Part shown: positions 39,402 to 53,100 of the stretch, piece after piece
How the letters are laid out: every line of letters starts with the position of its first letter
How positions within the stretch are numbered: the first letter of the stretch is position 1
Source of the DNA: Physella acuta
Taxonomy: Eukaryota; Mollusca; Gastropoda; Physidae
NCBI RefSeq assembly: GCF_028476545.1
Contig: NW_026731581.1
Location: 171,001-235,000, forward strand
Direction of reading: 5' to 3'
DNA length: 64,000 bases
The notes under the pieces: generated by a model
Told to the model about the DNA's origin: nothing
What the model saw: the letters and a program-made list of their open reading frames with translations, nothing else
Databases searched by the model: none
Program-made: the position numbers and the translations under genes

Positions 39402-42400
39402 AAAAGTGGCACTTCCCGGCGCCGCAGGGACGTCAAATTTGGCACGATGATGCCTTGGGGCAATAGAATACGAGGGCCGGTGACGGTTGACCGAAAAGTC
39501 CACGGAATGGGGTCAAAACTGACCTCGACTGACCGGCGCCTGATGTGGGCTATATAAGGAAAAAACTTTTGCCGAACGACTCCCCCATGATATTTTGTGA
39601 GGTGGTAGAGGAACGCCTAGGGGTGTCATAAAAAAACTCGGCATGTCCGGGAAAAATCTGAAAATGGTCAAAACTGACCATTTGTATTTCCCTATTTAAT
39701 CTTTGTATTTTAAGGGAAAAAAACAGAGGGTCATTTCAACGCGGATTTTAGGGTACTAAACTTAGTATATTTGGCTAATGTTTTGCATGCTCCTAGGTAA
39801 ATGGATTGACCTTTAGGGAAAACTGTCAGTCTGACTCAAAGACATCGACGAGGACTAAAGCATGACCACGAGTGAAAATCTACTTATTTGAGCTATATAA
39901 CAAAAAAAATTTCTTGCCGAACGACCCCCTTGATATTTTGTGAGGTGGTAGGAGAACACCTAGGGGTGTCAAAAAAACTCGGCAATTTTGGGAAAACTTC
40001 GTAAATGGGTCAAAACTGACCAGTTGTATTTCCCTATATAATCTTTATATTTTATGGGAAAAACAAAGGGTCATTTCAAAGCGGATTTTAGGGTACTTTA
40101 ACTCAGTATATCTGGCTAATTTTCTGCATGCTCCTATGTAAATGGCTTGACCTCTAGGGAAAACAGTCGGTTTGACTCAAAGCACTCGACGAGGGCTAAA
40201 ACATGACCGCGAGTGAAAATCTCCCTATTTGAGCTATATAACGAACACCTAGAAGAACACCTAGGAGAACACATAGGGGTGTCAGGAAAAACAGGGTAAA
40301 TTCAACATAAATTTTAGGATACTCAACCTCTATTTATCTGGCCATTTTTTTTGCATCCACCTCTATAGATGATTAGGCCGTATGGAAAAACTGTTGGTCA
40401 GACTCAAAGCACTCGACGAGGGCTAAAATGTGACCGCGAGTGAAATTCTCATTATATAAGATATCTATAAATGAATTGACGAACGATCTCCCTAATATTT
40501 TGTGAAGTCTTAGACCGACCCCGGAGGATAACCAAAAAAAAAACATTATTCCCGTCGAAAAAAAACCTTGGGGTCGTAAGATTTGTCCCGATGACTTATT
40601 TTCTTAAAAATAATTGTTTGTGAAAAAGTAAACAAATACATACGTTATTCGTTCAATTTCAAAAGATGTAACTCTTTTTAAAATAATTATTTTTCAAACA
40701 ATTGTATACTATTTTAAACATAAACAAAAAATGACGAAGTATAGCATTTGCTTCAGTAAAAAATCAAGTAATTAATTAAGGTACGTATCCTAATTAAATA
40801 AATAAATAAATTTTAAAAGTCAATGTAATATAAATTATGAGAAATACTGTTCTTCGCTTATAGTAGAGTGATCGCTTGCATTATTGTGATGTATAGCATT
40901 TATTTTCTACTTTTTAGTTCAATCAGAAAACGTGCGTTTTTTTTTAACTTTTTTAATGATAATTATTTGTATACGCAACGCCATGATTTAGCAAGTAAAA
41001 GTAAACAAATACATACGTTATTCGTTCAATTTCAAAAGATGTAACTCTTTTTAAAATAATTATTTTTCAAACAATTGTATACTATTTTAAACATAAACAA
41101 AAAATGACGAAGTATAGCATTTGCTTCAGTAAAAAATCAAGTAATTAATTAAGGTACGTATCCTAATTAAATAAATAAATAAATTTTAAAAGTCAATGTA
41201 ATATAAATTATGAGAAATACTGTTCTTCGCTTATAGTAGAGTGATCGCTTGCATTATTGTGATGTATAGCATTTATTTTCTACTTTTTAGTTCAATCAGA
41301 AAACGTGCGTTTTTTTTTTAACTTTTTTAATGATAATTATTTGTATACGCAACGCCATGATTTAGCAAGTAAAAGTAAACAAATACATACGTTATTCGTT
41401 CAATTTCAAAAGATGTAACTCTTTTTAAAATAATTATTTTTCAAACAATTGTATACTATTTTAAACATAAACAAAAAATGACGAAGTATAGCATTTGCTT
41501 CAGTAAAAAATCAAGTAATTAATTAAGGTACGTATCCTAATTAAATAAATAAATAAATTTTAAAAGTCAATGTAATATAAATTATGAGAAATACTGTTCT
41601 TCGCTTATAGTAGAGTGATCGCTTGCATTATTGTGATGTATAGCATTTATTTTCTACTTTTTAGTTCAATCAGAAAACGTGCGTTTTTTTTTAACTTTTT
41701 TAATGATAATTATTTGTATACGCAACGCCATGATTTAGCAAGTGTAGAACAATAGACTGGAAAAGTCTATGTAATCATACTAAATTTTAAAAAAATTATT
41801 TTTAAAAATATGGCAAGCGATAAAATTACAGCTACAATTTTAAAAATTAAAGTCGATAAGGAACCATCGATTGCACTCCTTTTCAGATTTTTGTGTTGAA
41901 CATAAGCCGTTGAAAATGATTTTGAATTATTGTATAAATTTTAATATTTAATAAAACCGCCCTCAACCCCACCTTGAACTGAACTGAAGTGGCCAGGGAG
42001 AGTGAAACGATAAATGTCATAACATTTATTGTCCATGATAAATACGAACAAGCTGATCCAAGAAAACAAAATGGCGAACAAGGGAATATTTTCAGTTCGA
42101 TTCAGGCTTTTAAAATTCGTTTGTATCTCTTTTCATTATAATTGGCTTATTTTTTTATCACTGTTATGCTCAGATTACTTATATCTAACATTAGGTAAAA
42201 TCTTAGTTTAGCGTCGTAAATTCCAACGTAGCTAGTAATGTGCGATGAAGGTAACTAATGAATATTTCTTTCATTTGGCCATATTTATGTCATATTTTAC
42301 ATAATATAACAGATAATTGAATAACAAATCACAATCCAAGACCAAACCAGTCATAAATATCCTGGAATAAACTTTAAACTACCCCGTTCAAGATAACAAT

Positions 42401-45400
42401 GAGTAAATACAAGCAGCGGCCATGTTTTAAAAACAATACATTGTCTATTCGCATGTCTTTTGTGTTGATTTTGTGGTTTAATATGATTGTTTTGTATTGT
42501 TTTAATATATGCCGGGGGTAGTCCATAAATGACGTCACACTCGTAGGGGGGAAGGGGGTCCGTAATTTTGTGACGTTGTGTGATGAGTGGGAGGGGTTCA
42601 GATGGTGCGACGCGTCACACTTTTGCATTTTAAAAAAGCAATGTTACAAAACGAATTTTAGACGTTATTTTGCGTTTTAAAAAACTGTTTTAATACATTG
42701 TAATAACAATTGATTAAAATACTCTATTTTGACAGAGTTCAGACAAGATTTTGGAAAAATATAGCTGTTTAAAAAAAATTCAACTGCAATTTTGAGGGGG
42801 GGGGGGGTTGTAGGCTGAGGTGTGACGTCATTTTAGGGGGGGGGGGGGGGGTCTGGCTTTTTGTGACGACGTGTGACGGAGGGGAGAGGGGGGGGGAAAA
42901 TCGTCAAAAAAAGCGTGACATCATTTATGGATGACCCCCTGTATAGTAATTTTTCTTTTTTTAAAATATAGTTGACATGAATGACTAATAGACCTTATCA
43001 GACTTAATAGTGTGCATCCAAGACCACAACAATTAGTGGGAGGTCGAACTTTTGAACACTTTATTTGCAGTAAGCAAATCAATATTAGATCGCTCATAAA
43101 TGACGTCGCTCTTAAGATAGTAATGACAGCGTGCATTATTACAGAGCAAACATATGAACATATTGTTTCAGATAGAAATTGTGATTTGTGGTGGGGAGAG
43201 GTTGAGTAGAACTCAGCGATGTGATTTTGGAGACGGGTCAGGTTTTTTTTCTCGTGAAAACGGGATGGTTGTGGGAGAAAGACCAGCTGTAGAAGTATGA
43301 CGCGTCATTCATTGGTGATCCATTTTCTCAGTGGGGACGATAGAACTATTAAGAAGGGTCAAGAAATGTAAAAAGCTTGCCGAGTCGCATTTCTTGAACC
43401 CTACCTTTTTCATTCCCCAACTTAGCACATCGTCACCGAGTTAACGCTCGCGCGTGACGTCATGTAGCGGTACCGCCGACCGTTAAGCTAATTTTATAGA
43501 AAAAAAACAAGCACTGCCTTTTTGACGCTTTTGCGACGTTTAGTTAGATTACATAAGTTGGTGTTCATTAAACAGCCCCTAACACATCTATCACTCGTCC
43601 ATTTAAACGTAAGTAGTTATTTCTGCAAGCTTGCTGTCTTGATACTTTCGGCCCTTTAAAAATGTATTAAGCTCACACCGTATAGAACTAGACTACCCAT
43701 ATTAAGCTCCAAAAGAAGCTTGGTGAAAACAGGATGGCCGTCCGATTTTGTAGCTGCTCTGCGCTTTATAAAAACCACAATAAACGATAAGATGACACTT
43801 ATATTAAAGTAAATTATAGTTCTGAATCTTGATACATTAAAAGTGATATTCGGAAATTAAGAGCCAGACAGTCAACATGATATTTCAATTTAAGTTTAAG
43901 TCCAAGAAAATAAATTTCCTCAAACGATGGAACATTACTAAATTTTCGCGCAGTTTAGCGAAATTGAATTTAAGTATTTACGTCATCTTACAAAGCACGA
44001 TAGCCTACTGGTGCTCTAACGCAGCCCATGCTAATGGCCGTATTCCTAACGCCCCACATAAATTTAGACGCGGCTTATTCGTCGGCAGGCATTTGGTGGC
44101 AAGCCTTTTTTGACGGGGATAATGTGTTAGTTAAGGCCGTTTTGCCAAATGTCTTAAACTAGCAGGCTTGCAACATTTGTGATGATTCGTTTTAAGCAAG
44201 GTATACGTATACTAATGCTTATTTATCGTTATTTTGATTGAACAAAGCATTATAGAGGTTCTCCATCAACCACCTAGGTATTTTTCCCCGTTCACCTCCT
44301 TTCATGAGACCAACACGTCATAAATTGCGGAGCCGTCTTAGTTGACGTCACAAATCTTCACTCACTCCCGTAGCAAATCATATGTGACATCATTTATGGA
44401 CAACCCCATATCACTCACTTGGGTACTTGATATTGACATTTTGACAACAAAGGATAACCAAAGTGTGTCTGGCAGGTTGAGACTTGCGATCGACCATAAT
44501 GACAACACGCTCTTAAGGGGTGGAGTGGCTTATTATTTTAGATGATGTTTTACGAGGGAAGCTGGTGGATAATACATTTTGTCTCTCTGTATATATAAAT
44601 GATGACAAACATTTATTGTTGTCAAAATTATGGCTAGAGATCTTAGATAAGGCAGAGCGAAGCGTAATTTTTTACATTAGGGGTCATCCTTAAATGACGT
44701 CACGCTTTTTTTGACTATTTTTACCTCCCCCCCCTTCCCTCCGTCACACGTCGTCACAAAAAGCCAGACCCCCCCCCCTAAAATGACGTCACACCTCAAC
44801 CTACATCCCCCCTCAAAATTGCAGTTGAATTTTTTTTAAACATCGATATTTTTCCAAAATCTTGTCTAAACTATTACATTATACAATTTATTAAAACAGT
44901 TATTTAAAACGCGAAATAACGTCTAAAATTCGTTTTCTAACATTGCTTTTTTATAATGCAAAAATGTGACGTCGCAACATCTGAGCCCCCCCCCCCTCCC
45001 CCTCATCACACATCGTCACAAAATTACGGACCCCCCCCCCCTCCCCCCTACGAGTGTGACGTCATTTATGGATGACCCCTTATGACTTGTTGTGACATTG
45101 ACAACAAAAATATGACGGAGGTTGGGGTTTAATTAAGGTAAAGAGAAGTAAAAAAATGTCATAAGTTACGATAGAATCACTAATTGATGAAAAGAAAAAC
45201 CTGAAATGAAAATAGTGAACATTCAAACAATAAGAAAAATCTCAAACTATATAGTAATAGTAAGATCAAATAAACATTAGTAAAAAAAAACGTGATTTAA
45301 AACATGGATACAAGTTGCATCTCACAATGCTTCTAGAATTAATAAAGTTGTTTGTTAGGAAATTCAATTTTTAAAGAGCAGAATTTAAAAAAAAAATGCT

Positions 45401-48400
45401 TTGTAATACGTACTATACAACAAGACAATCATATTAAATACATTTTCATACGAATAGAAATGAAAGGGAAGCTACTCTAAATAACATTTTCTTAAGATGG
45501 CTGCTGTTTTTAATAGCAAATTTACTATCTCGAACAGGGTTGATAAAAATTAATTTCAGGATATTTAAATTGATTTAACCATAAATGGTGATCTATTATT
45601 CAATTATTTATAATATTTTATCAAAATATACGAAAATATACTCATATTTAATGACATATTCATTAATGCACTCTCTCCTACATTACTAGATTTGGCCGAA
45701 TTTACGACGCTAAACTAAGATTTTACCCTAACTAGATTAGATCTTTACTATAGATCTTATAGTAAGTTAGTTAAGTAACTTTATATTGTACGTCAGTAGA
45801 TCTATTAAGTATAAGTCTAGAGTAGAGATCTACTCTAGGCTAGATCTAGAAGTTAGACTATATATTTTATAAAAATCTATATTAAATAATTCAAGTATTT
45901 TAAGTTAATAGATAGATAAGTTAAATAAATTAGGCCCATAGTTTATAAATTATATTATATAAATGTGTAGCTGGTATTAGTGGTATAGACTAGTTTTAGA
46001 GACTAGTCATATATTAAATAGTTAATCTTAGTCCTTGGTAATTATTAGGGCACTACACATACACCTAGTCCTAGTCTAATAAATGATTAGTCTAATCTAA
46101 TAAGTTAAAGCCTACTTGTTAAAATATATTTACTATAGTAGTAGTATTAGTAAGTATAGTTACTCTATACAGTTACTAGATCTAGGTATATTATAATACA
46201 CACAACCTCATAATTGCAAAATCATGACATTAGTGAATCAATTATTTAGTAGGCCAATAATTTCTATATTAATTTAATTTTAATAGTTAATACTTACTAA
46301 ATTACTAGATCTGTACAAAATACATTTTATTTAAGATAATTTAGGCTATGGTACAGACGACAGTCCTAATACTTCAATTACATTGTTATTATGATTAGGA
46401 CCTAGTTAAAGGTAATTACTAATTAGACTTATGATGACTTATGTTAGTCTAATAACTAATAATAGATTCATATTTAATAGTAGTAGGTCTATAGGCTTAA
46501 AATAGTATTGTAAAAAAAATAAAGTATGCTTAATTTTTACAGTTGTCATATTACTTTTAGTTTCAGTAGGCCTATCTAGACTGTAGATTTACATGTAGAT
46601 CTAGATCTAGTAGCTTAGTATTACTCTAGTAGGCCTGTGATAGGGTAGGTATTTAGTATTAGTATGTAAGTTAAACAAAGTTAACTAGGCTTAATAAGGC
46701 TACAATTTTAGACTGTAAAAATTACATGTAGCCTAAATAAAAGGTTACAGACTAGTACATTAAATAATATCCAAAATTTAAGTTCAATCTAGATTAGTAA
46801 TCTAACAGTAACTTTAGGCCTCTAATAATAATAGTAAAAATTACTGAATAGAAGAGTAGGCTTACTAGTAAATAGCTGTCTTATTTTAGTTCTACTTAAT
46901 TAACTTAATATATGACTTAGTCTACTCGTAGTTTTATGTAGTGATCTTTAGAACTTAAAATGCAGAATAGTTGATAAAGCCAAAAGGTGTCACTTGTCAT
47001 AGATGTATTAACTTACTAATCAAATTAATTTAATTATCCTAATATTTATTTTAGTATGTGCATGAATTAATGATAGTTATAGTAGCCTAGTTTGAATATC
47101 AATTTTCAACTAATTCCTGAGGTGGCTAAACATAAGTAGTATATCTTTATTGATACCTTTTTCTTTTTTTTTTAAATGATATATACATGACTTTTGGACT
47201 CTTTTGAAGGCCTATTGTATTTAATGACAAACTCCTTACATTAAAATATTAAAAGTAAACTATTAGACCTATATTTTTAATGAATGGTAATGGTTAGATA
47301 GCCCATACAATCCAATACATAAATACACATCATTGCTTTATGATCTTTATAAGACGGACAAATATTTTTATTTATAACATTAAGAGTTGAAAGTATGTAA
47401 ACATAATGAGTTTAATATAACAGTTTATGAAATTTATTTATGTTTTTTTTAGATACTGTGGATTATACAACTGCAAACAGAGACGACAATAGTCAAGATG
47501 AAGCTCAATTTAAAAACTGATCCAAGGATACATGTTGGACCCAAGAAAACTTGTTCATATTGAACAACTATTTTTTATTATGTTAGTTCTGAATGAATAT
47601 GGTAATTAAAAAAAGAAAATCATAAACTTTGTTATGTTTATTTTTTTTTCAGCACTGGTTGTGTGTGCTGGTGTAAGCGGAAACTAATTATTGCTACCTT
47701 AATTCAACAAATAACTTAAACTGGTGAACTATAAATAGTTTTTAAGAATATGGGGCTGAAGTAGATTTCACCTAGTTTTGTTGCCTCTCCATATTAATAA
47801 ATTTTATGGTCAGCAAAATGTCAAACAGCTTTTACTAAGTTTTACTGTCTATAACCAGTCAGGTACCAGTTAAGGTTAAAGCTGCTTTGAATTTGAATCA
47901 GAGACAACCTAAAGGATTAAAATTTCAACTCAAGAACTTTTGCTTTAGCAAATGTGTTCACAAATATGTAGTCCCACTCTAAGCCTTACATTTGCATATA
48001 TATATATATCATAGATGTAAAACTTAATGATAAGGGAAGAATCAAGAATATGGGTTTTTGTCAATTCTAGCCATACCAGCATATAAATGTAGACCAGGCT
48101 TAGTGAAGCATGGCTGATAACTAACCATCAACCACAAATACAGCAAACTATAATCACTGCTTGTTTCCTGGTAATGTGTTGTTATTGGCCGTGCAAGTTT
48201 ATGAACATGTTATATATTACAAAAGAAAAAGACTTGCTGATCAGATGCATTCCAGATATTTGAGGAAAAGATGTTTTCTTTAAGGATAGGCAGCTATAGC
48301 AAATGAGGTTAGGGGAAATATTGAGTTAGATAAACTATTTAATAATTGTAATGACAGAGATACCATCACAGCAACAAATGTAATTGGGTTTGTATGACTA

Positions 48401-50076
48401 ATTAATGAATATCCTATAAATAGTAGCAAAATGCTGTAGTGGTCGCCCATCAGACTTTGAGGTGGTGGGGGAGATTTGGACCTTTGTGTCAAGGGCGGGA
48501 GGGGGTTCAGAAAGTAAGATGACACTTTTCAATGTTCAACAAACACTCATGTTAAGAAACTGAATCTAAGCCTTTATTTGCATTATTAAAAGTTGTTTTA
48601 TAAATTGTTATAAAATAATTAATCAATAGGCCTACATTGAATGTTGGAAAAGCCCATAGGTCTAAATATTTTATGAAAATCGCTGCAATAGCGGGGGGGG
48701 GGGGGGGGGGCGGCTTAGGTTTACTTTTTTGGGGAAGGGGGGTGTCTGGCATCGTTGTGAGTTGTGACATCGTTAATAGATGACCCCATAGTCAGAGGTC
48801 GATCTAGATTGATTAGGCCTATATTAAACTGTTGATATTAATTACGCTTTACTTATTATTACAATGGAATATAGCCTAGCAGTTTATTTATATTAAATAA
48901 TATAACATCCCCTTTCACCACAACACCCTGACTATACTAATCCAAATAAAAATTAAAATGTTTTGTAAATTACTATTATATTATTAGTAATTTTGTGTTT
49001 AAACATTTTTAGCTTTAGTAAAACCGGAAGTGACTTTGTACTTATTTCACAAATATTTTAAAATATTCAATTTTGGTTCAAAAATATGCTTTCTGGCAAC
49101 ACAAAGTGGAACCACTTTTGGAACCACTTTTCCAGTCTATTACTATTGTAGTAAATCTTTTTTTACACAACCACTATTAAGGTGCAAGTAAAAGTGTAGT
49201 TTTTTTGGTCAGATTTAAGGTCCCCTAAAGAACATGAACCCTCCCCGTCTACACCCGCATTTCGGGATCTGGCGGTATTGTAGTTGTGTCCCTGAATCTA
49301 ATTTTTATTATATTCATTTAACGAACCACGTAATAATGACAGGTGATGTATAAGTGACATTTTTTAATCCAATAAAGGTGTACGTGTTTGCTGCTTTGAC
49401 TGTAGCTTTGTGTAATGCTGTTTATTTTTATTTTACACACACACACACATGTTTCAGTAATTATTTACTTAAATTTAGACATGGCTATAAATGACTGGAG
49501 CAAACCTAGTCGATAACGGCTAATAAATAAACAAATTGAAAACGCCAACGAAGGTGTCAATTTCAATTGTTATTTGTTGACAATTGCTTCTAATTAATAA
49601 AAAAAATATTAGATAACGATGATAGTGATTATAGGAACAGTAGTCCTTAAAAACACACGCATGTTAGTGGGTTTTACATTATTTATTACGTTTAGTTTTA
49701 GGGGATACAAATCCACTCCTAATATACTACATAACTTTAATCACCACAATCTGTATCTTCTTACATTTTTTGCCTTGTATTCTGTTATCTTTAGTGTTAT
49801 AAAATAGTATCTTGATATATTTTTTTTTTTCTATTAATATTTTGTTTTCAGTCCATTAAATAACAAAATGTAATCGACTGTTCAGATTCTAAGTGTGATC
49901 CCGGCAAGTTTGGCCTAGAATGTGAGAAGACTTGTAACTGTGCTACAGACGAGGCTTGTTTTGTTGCTACTGGAGGTTGTCCTTCTGGCTGTAAGGCTGG
50001 ATACTATGGGGAGGCTTGTCAAAAGGGTAATTAGAACATAGATAAAATATATATTTATTAACATATGAAAGTTACA

Positions 50077-50142
<66 letters not shown>

Positions 50143-53100
50143 AACAAGATATACATTTTGAAAGGTGTATCAAATTACAAAGGAAGTATCAGAATTTTAT
50201 CATTTTTATAATTTTAGAGCATTTATTTAGCCTTCCCGCCAAATTGTGTTGTAAACATGAATAAACGGTCTTCATTTTACAGACTTAACGTGTCATCTAC
50301 TGATTAACAAATGTCATAAAATAGTATCCTTGTTTTCCAGCCTGTGGGCCCCACACCTGGGGCATCAGCTGTAACCAAAACTGTAAAGATCGTTGTATAG
50401 ACAACACCTGTAACAGGTTTAATGGAGACTGTGATAAAGGATGTAAAGACGCTCATCAGCCGCCGGCTTGTACACTGGGTAAGGCGAATTAAACTCTTTT
50501 ATAGACTCATACAGTAACAGATTATTAAACAGCTAATAATTATTACATTTTAATCTGATTAAAGATTCTAAATATAGCTGAAAATTCATTTTGTAACGAA
50601 TTATTTCTAAATTTCTGACATGTTCTCTGTTACTCAGCTTGCCATGAGACGTATTACGGCAGCAATTGCTCACAAAAATGTAGTCCCAACTGTACCAACA
50701 GCCTATGTCATCCTGTCAATGGTCATTGTTTGTATTGTGATGATGGCAGTGAGGGGGATTTTTGTGATCAGCGTAAGTATTTTGTTTTGGTCATAGAGAT
50801 TGTCGGTTGCCTTCCATAAGGCAGATTAAGAATTTAACTAAATGATATTCGGTGATGTAAAACAATATAATTTATAATTGTTCAGAAAACCGTTTACATA
50901 ATAATTATATTTTACATGTGAAAAAAATTGTATTGCTGATTATATCTTCGTCAGCATGTGATCCCTATCATTATGGAATTCTTTGTAAATTGAATTGCTC
51001 CATCAATTGTTTCCAATCAAAATGTGACAGCGTCAGTGGTCAATGTGAACAATGTTGTCCGGGTTTAACAGGAAAATTTTGTCAAAGTGGTAAGAAAAAT
51101 TGACATGATTGTTTATTCTACACAAGGATAAGGAAATAGGCTATGAGTTGAATTGTTTCATACTTTCATTTAATATATATTTTAATTGCTTCATGGATTG
51201 CTATAGAGTCCTTGCAAACACGTGACCTAAATCACGTGATACCTACGCCCGCCGCCACAGTGGTGTACATCAGACGTAAACACAAGCAGCTGTTCGCCAG
51301 CGCTGGACGTGTTCACCGTATGTAAAGAATCGCGCCCGCGGAAAAGGAAAAATATGTTAAAAAACTTGAACTCTTAGGAATTGAAGATCCTTATACAGTT
51401 ATTGACAGTTTCGTGGATAATATAAATATGTGGCCGAAATTTCTAAATAAAAATACTGTTAGTAATACCATTTGCGTTTAGAGTTTAAGTAGACGAAGCT
51501 GATCAAATGCAGTAATATATTAGAGGTTATCTACTGTAGCAAACGTGAGACCACTTAACTCCTACAAAACCCACACTACAACGGCTAATATAATCCATGG
51601 GTAATAACCAATCTGGGTAGCATGTTATACAATTTAAGACCCTTATAATCCAGCAGGGAAGTAATCAGACACATTAATACTGACGTTCAACCCTCATGAT
51701 GGCTGCCCCCACCTGTATCTAGCCCACAATAAAACCAAAGAGAGTCTGCCCTGCCCTCCCCTGAAAATGTCTCACCTCCGTGATACCCAGCCCCACAGAG
51801 ATAGTATTTCTGATATAATTTTGACCCTCAGGGCCCAGCAGGGAGAACAAAGGGGAAAGTCCCACTGCTCTCCCCTCAACACTTCTCACCTCGGTGTCAT
51901 GTTATGTCATTTATAGCACACACGGCTTATCAGGGGAAAGCATTAAGGCATTAAGAATCTTAACTCTGGACAGCTACACACTAGTATACTAGCTACACAC
52001 TAGGTGCCTACTGTAAACTACTAGACTGTAGGCCCTATGTAGACCTGCAATTGTATCAATTGTAGACTGGGTCCATTGTTATTATTCTAAACCATCTCAC
52101 TTATAATGTTTCTAGCTTGATTTGTTTCTTTTATAAACAGTGGATTTAAAAAAAAAATTTAGCCTAATCATTAACCAAATAATAATAATGTGGTTATTTG
52201 TTGTTGGCTGGTATGATCTAGATTGTACTACTAGGCTACAAAACTTAGTAGACCAATTACTAGATATGAATTTGAATTTAATTAAACTCAGTCCAGTATC
52301 AGATACATATTGCTGTAAAAAGACAACAAAGTAGGTAGGCCTTAGTAATTTATTAAAGCCTTCTACTACAATAATATCAACTACATGCTTGTATAAAGTT
52401 TTTACAATTTAATTTAAGTAGCAGATTCTAGATCTAAGTCTAGTCATATAATCTATTTCAATTTCAGAAAATTTCGTTTGCTAAAAAAATGATTAGATAA
52501 TAGAGCGAGATTTTAGATCTTAGAGACAATTAAATGCTTTATTAGGCCTATTATGACTACTTTTGATTTATTATGGGTGTATTTTGAATCGAATGTAGAT
52601 CTAAAGTAATTAAATTTAAGTAAAGAAGTAGATTCTAGATTCTATGTCTACCCAGCGGAGCCAGGTATTAGGCCTACTATTAGATCTTATTATTCTTATT
52701 AGCCTATTACTTTTGACTTTGTCTTTTACTATTAGTATTTGTGAAGGTCGAGCATATTTGTTTTATTAATAGTTATCTTTTATAATTAAAATGAAGTTTA
52801 TTATTTTACTGTCCTTACATGAAACAAAGTATCGAGAACTACATTTGATCAGATTCGGCTACTTTAACTCTAAACGCAAGCAGTATTACTAACAGTATTT
52901 TTATTTAGAAATTTTGTCCACATATTTATTTATACGAAACTGTCAATAACAGTATAAGGATCTTCAATTCCTAAGAGTTCAAGTTTTTTAACGTATTTTT
53001 CCTTTTCCGCGGGTGCGGTTCTTTACATACGGTGAACGCGTCCAGCGCTGGTGAACACGTCCAGCGCTGGCGAACAGCTGATTGTGTTTACGTCTTGTGT

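Larger units (their letters stand above)
41741..49150. repeat. Large inverted-repeat structure (possible composite element)
   Basis: The word AATAGACTGGAAAAGT at about 41749 recurs inverted at about 49128-49143. Inside, about 42190-42440 is matched in reverse complement by about 45480-45735 (shared TTTAGCGTCGTAAATTC and, diverged, CAGC.GCCAT). The inner arms enclose two oppositely oriented Harbinger-like MITEs. No transposase frame was seen. Confidence 0.45.

Noticed and set aside
48280-48770. Minus-strand frames with poly-Pro
   Set aside because: Translation of poly-G tracts in a degenerate MITE.
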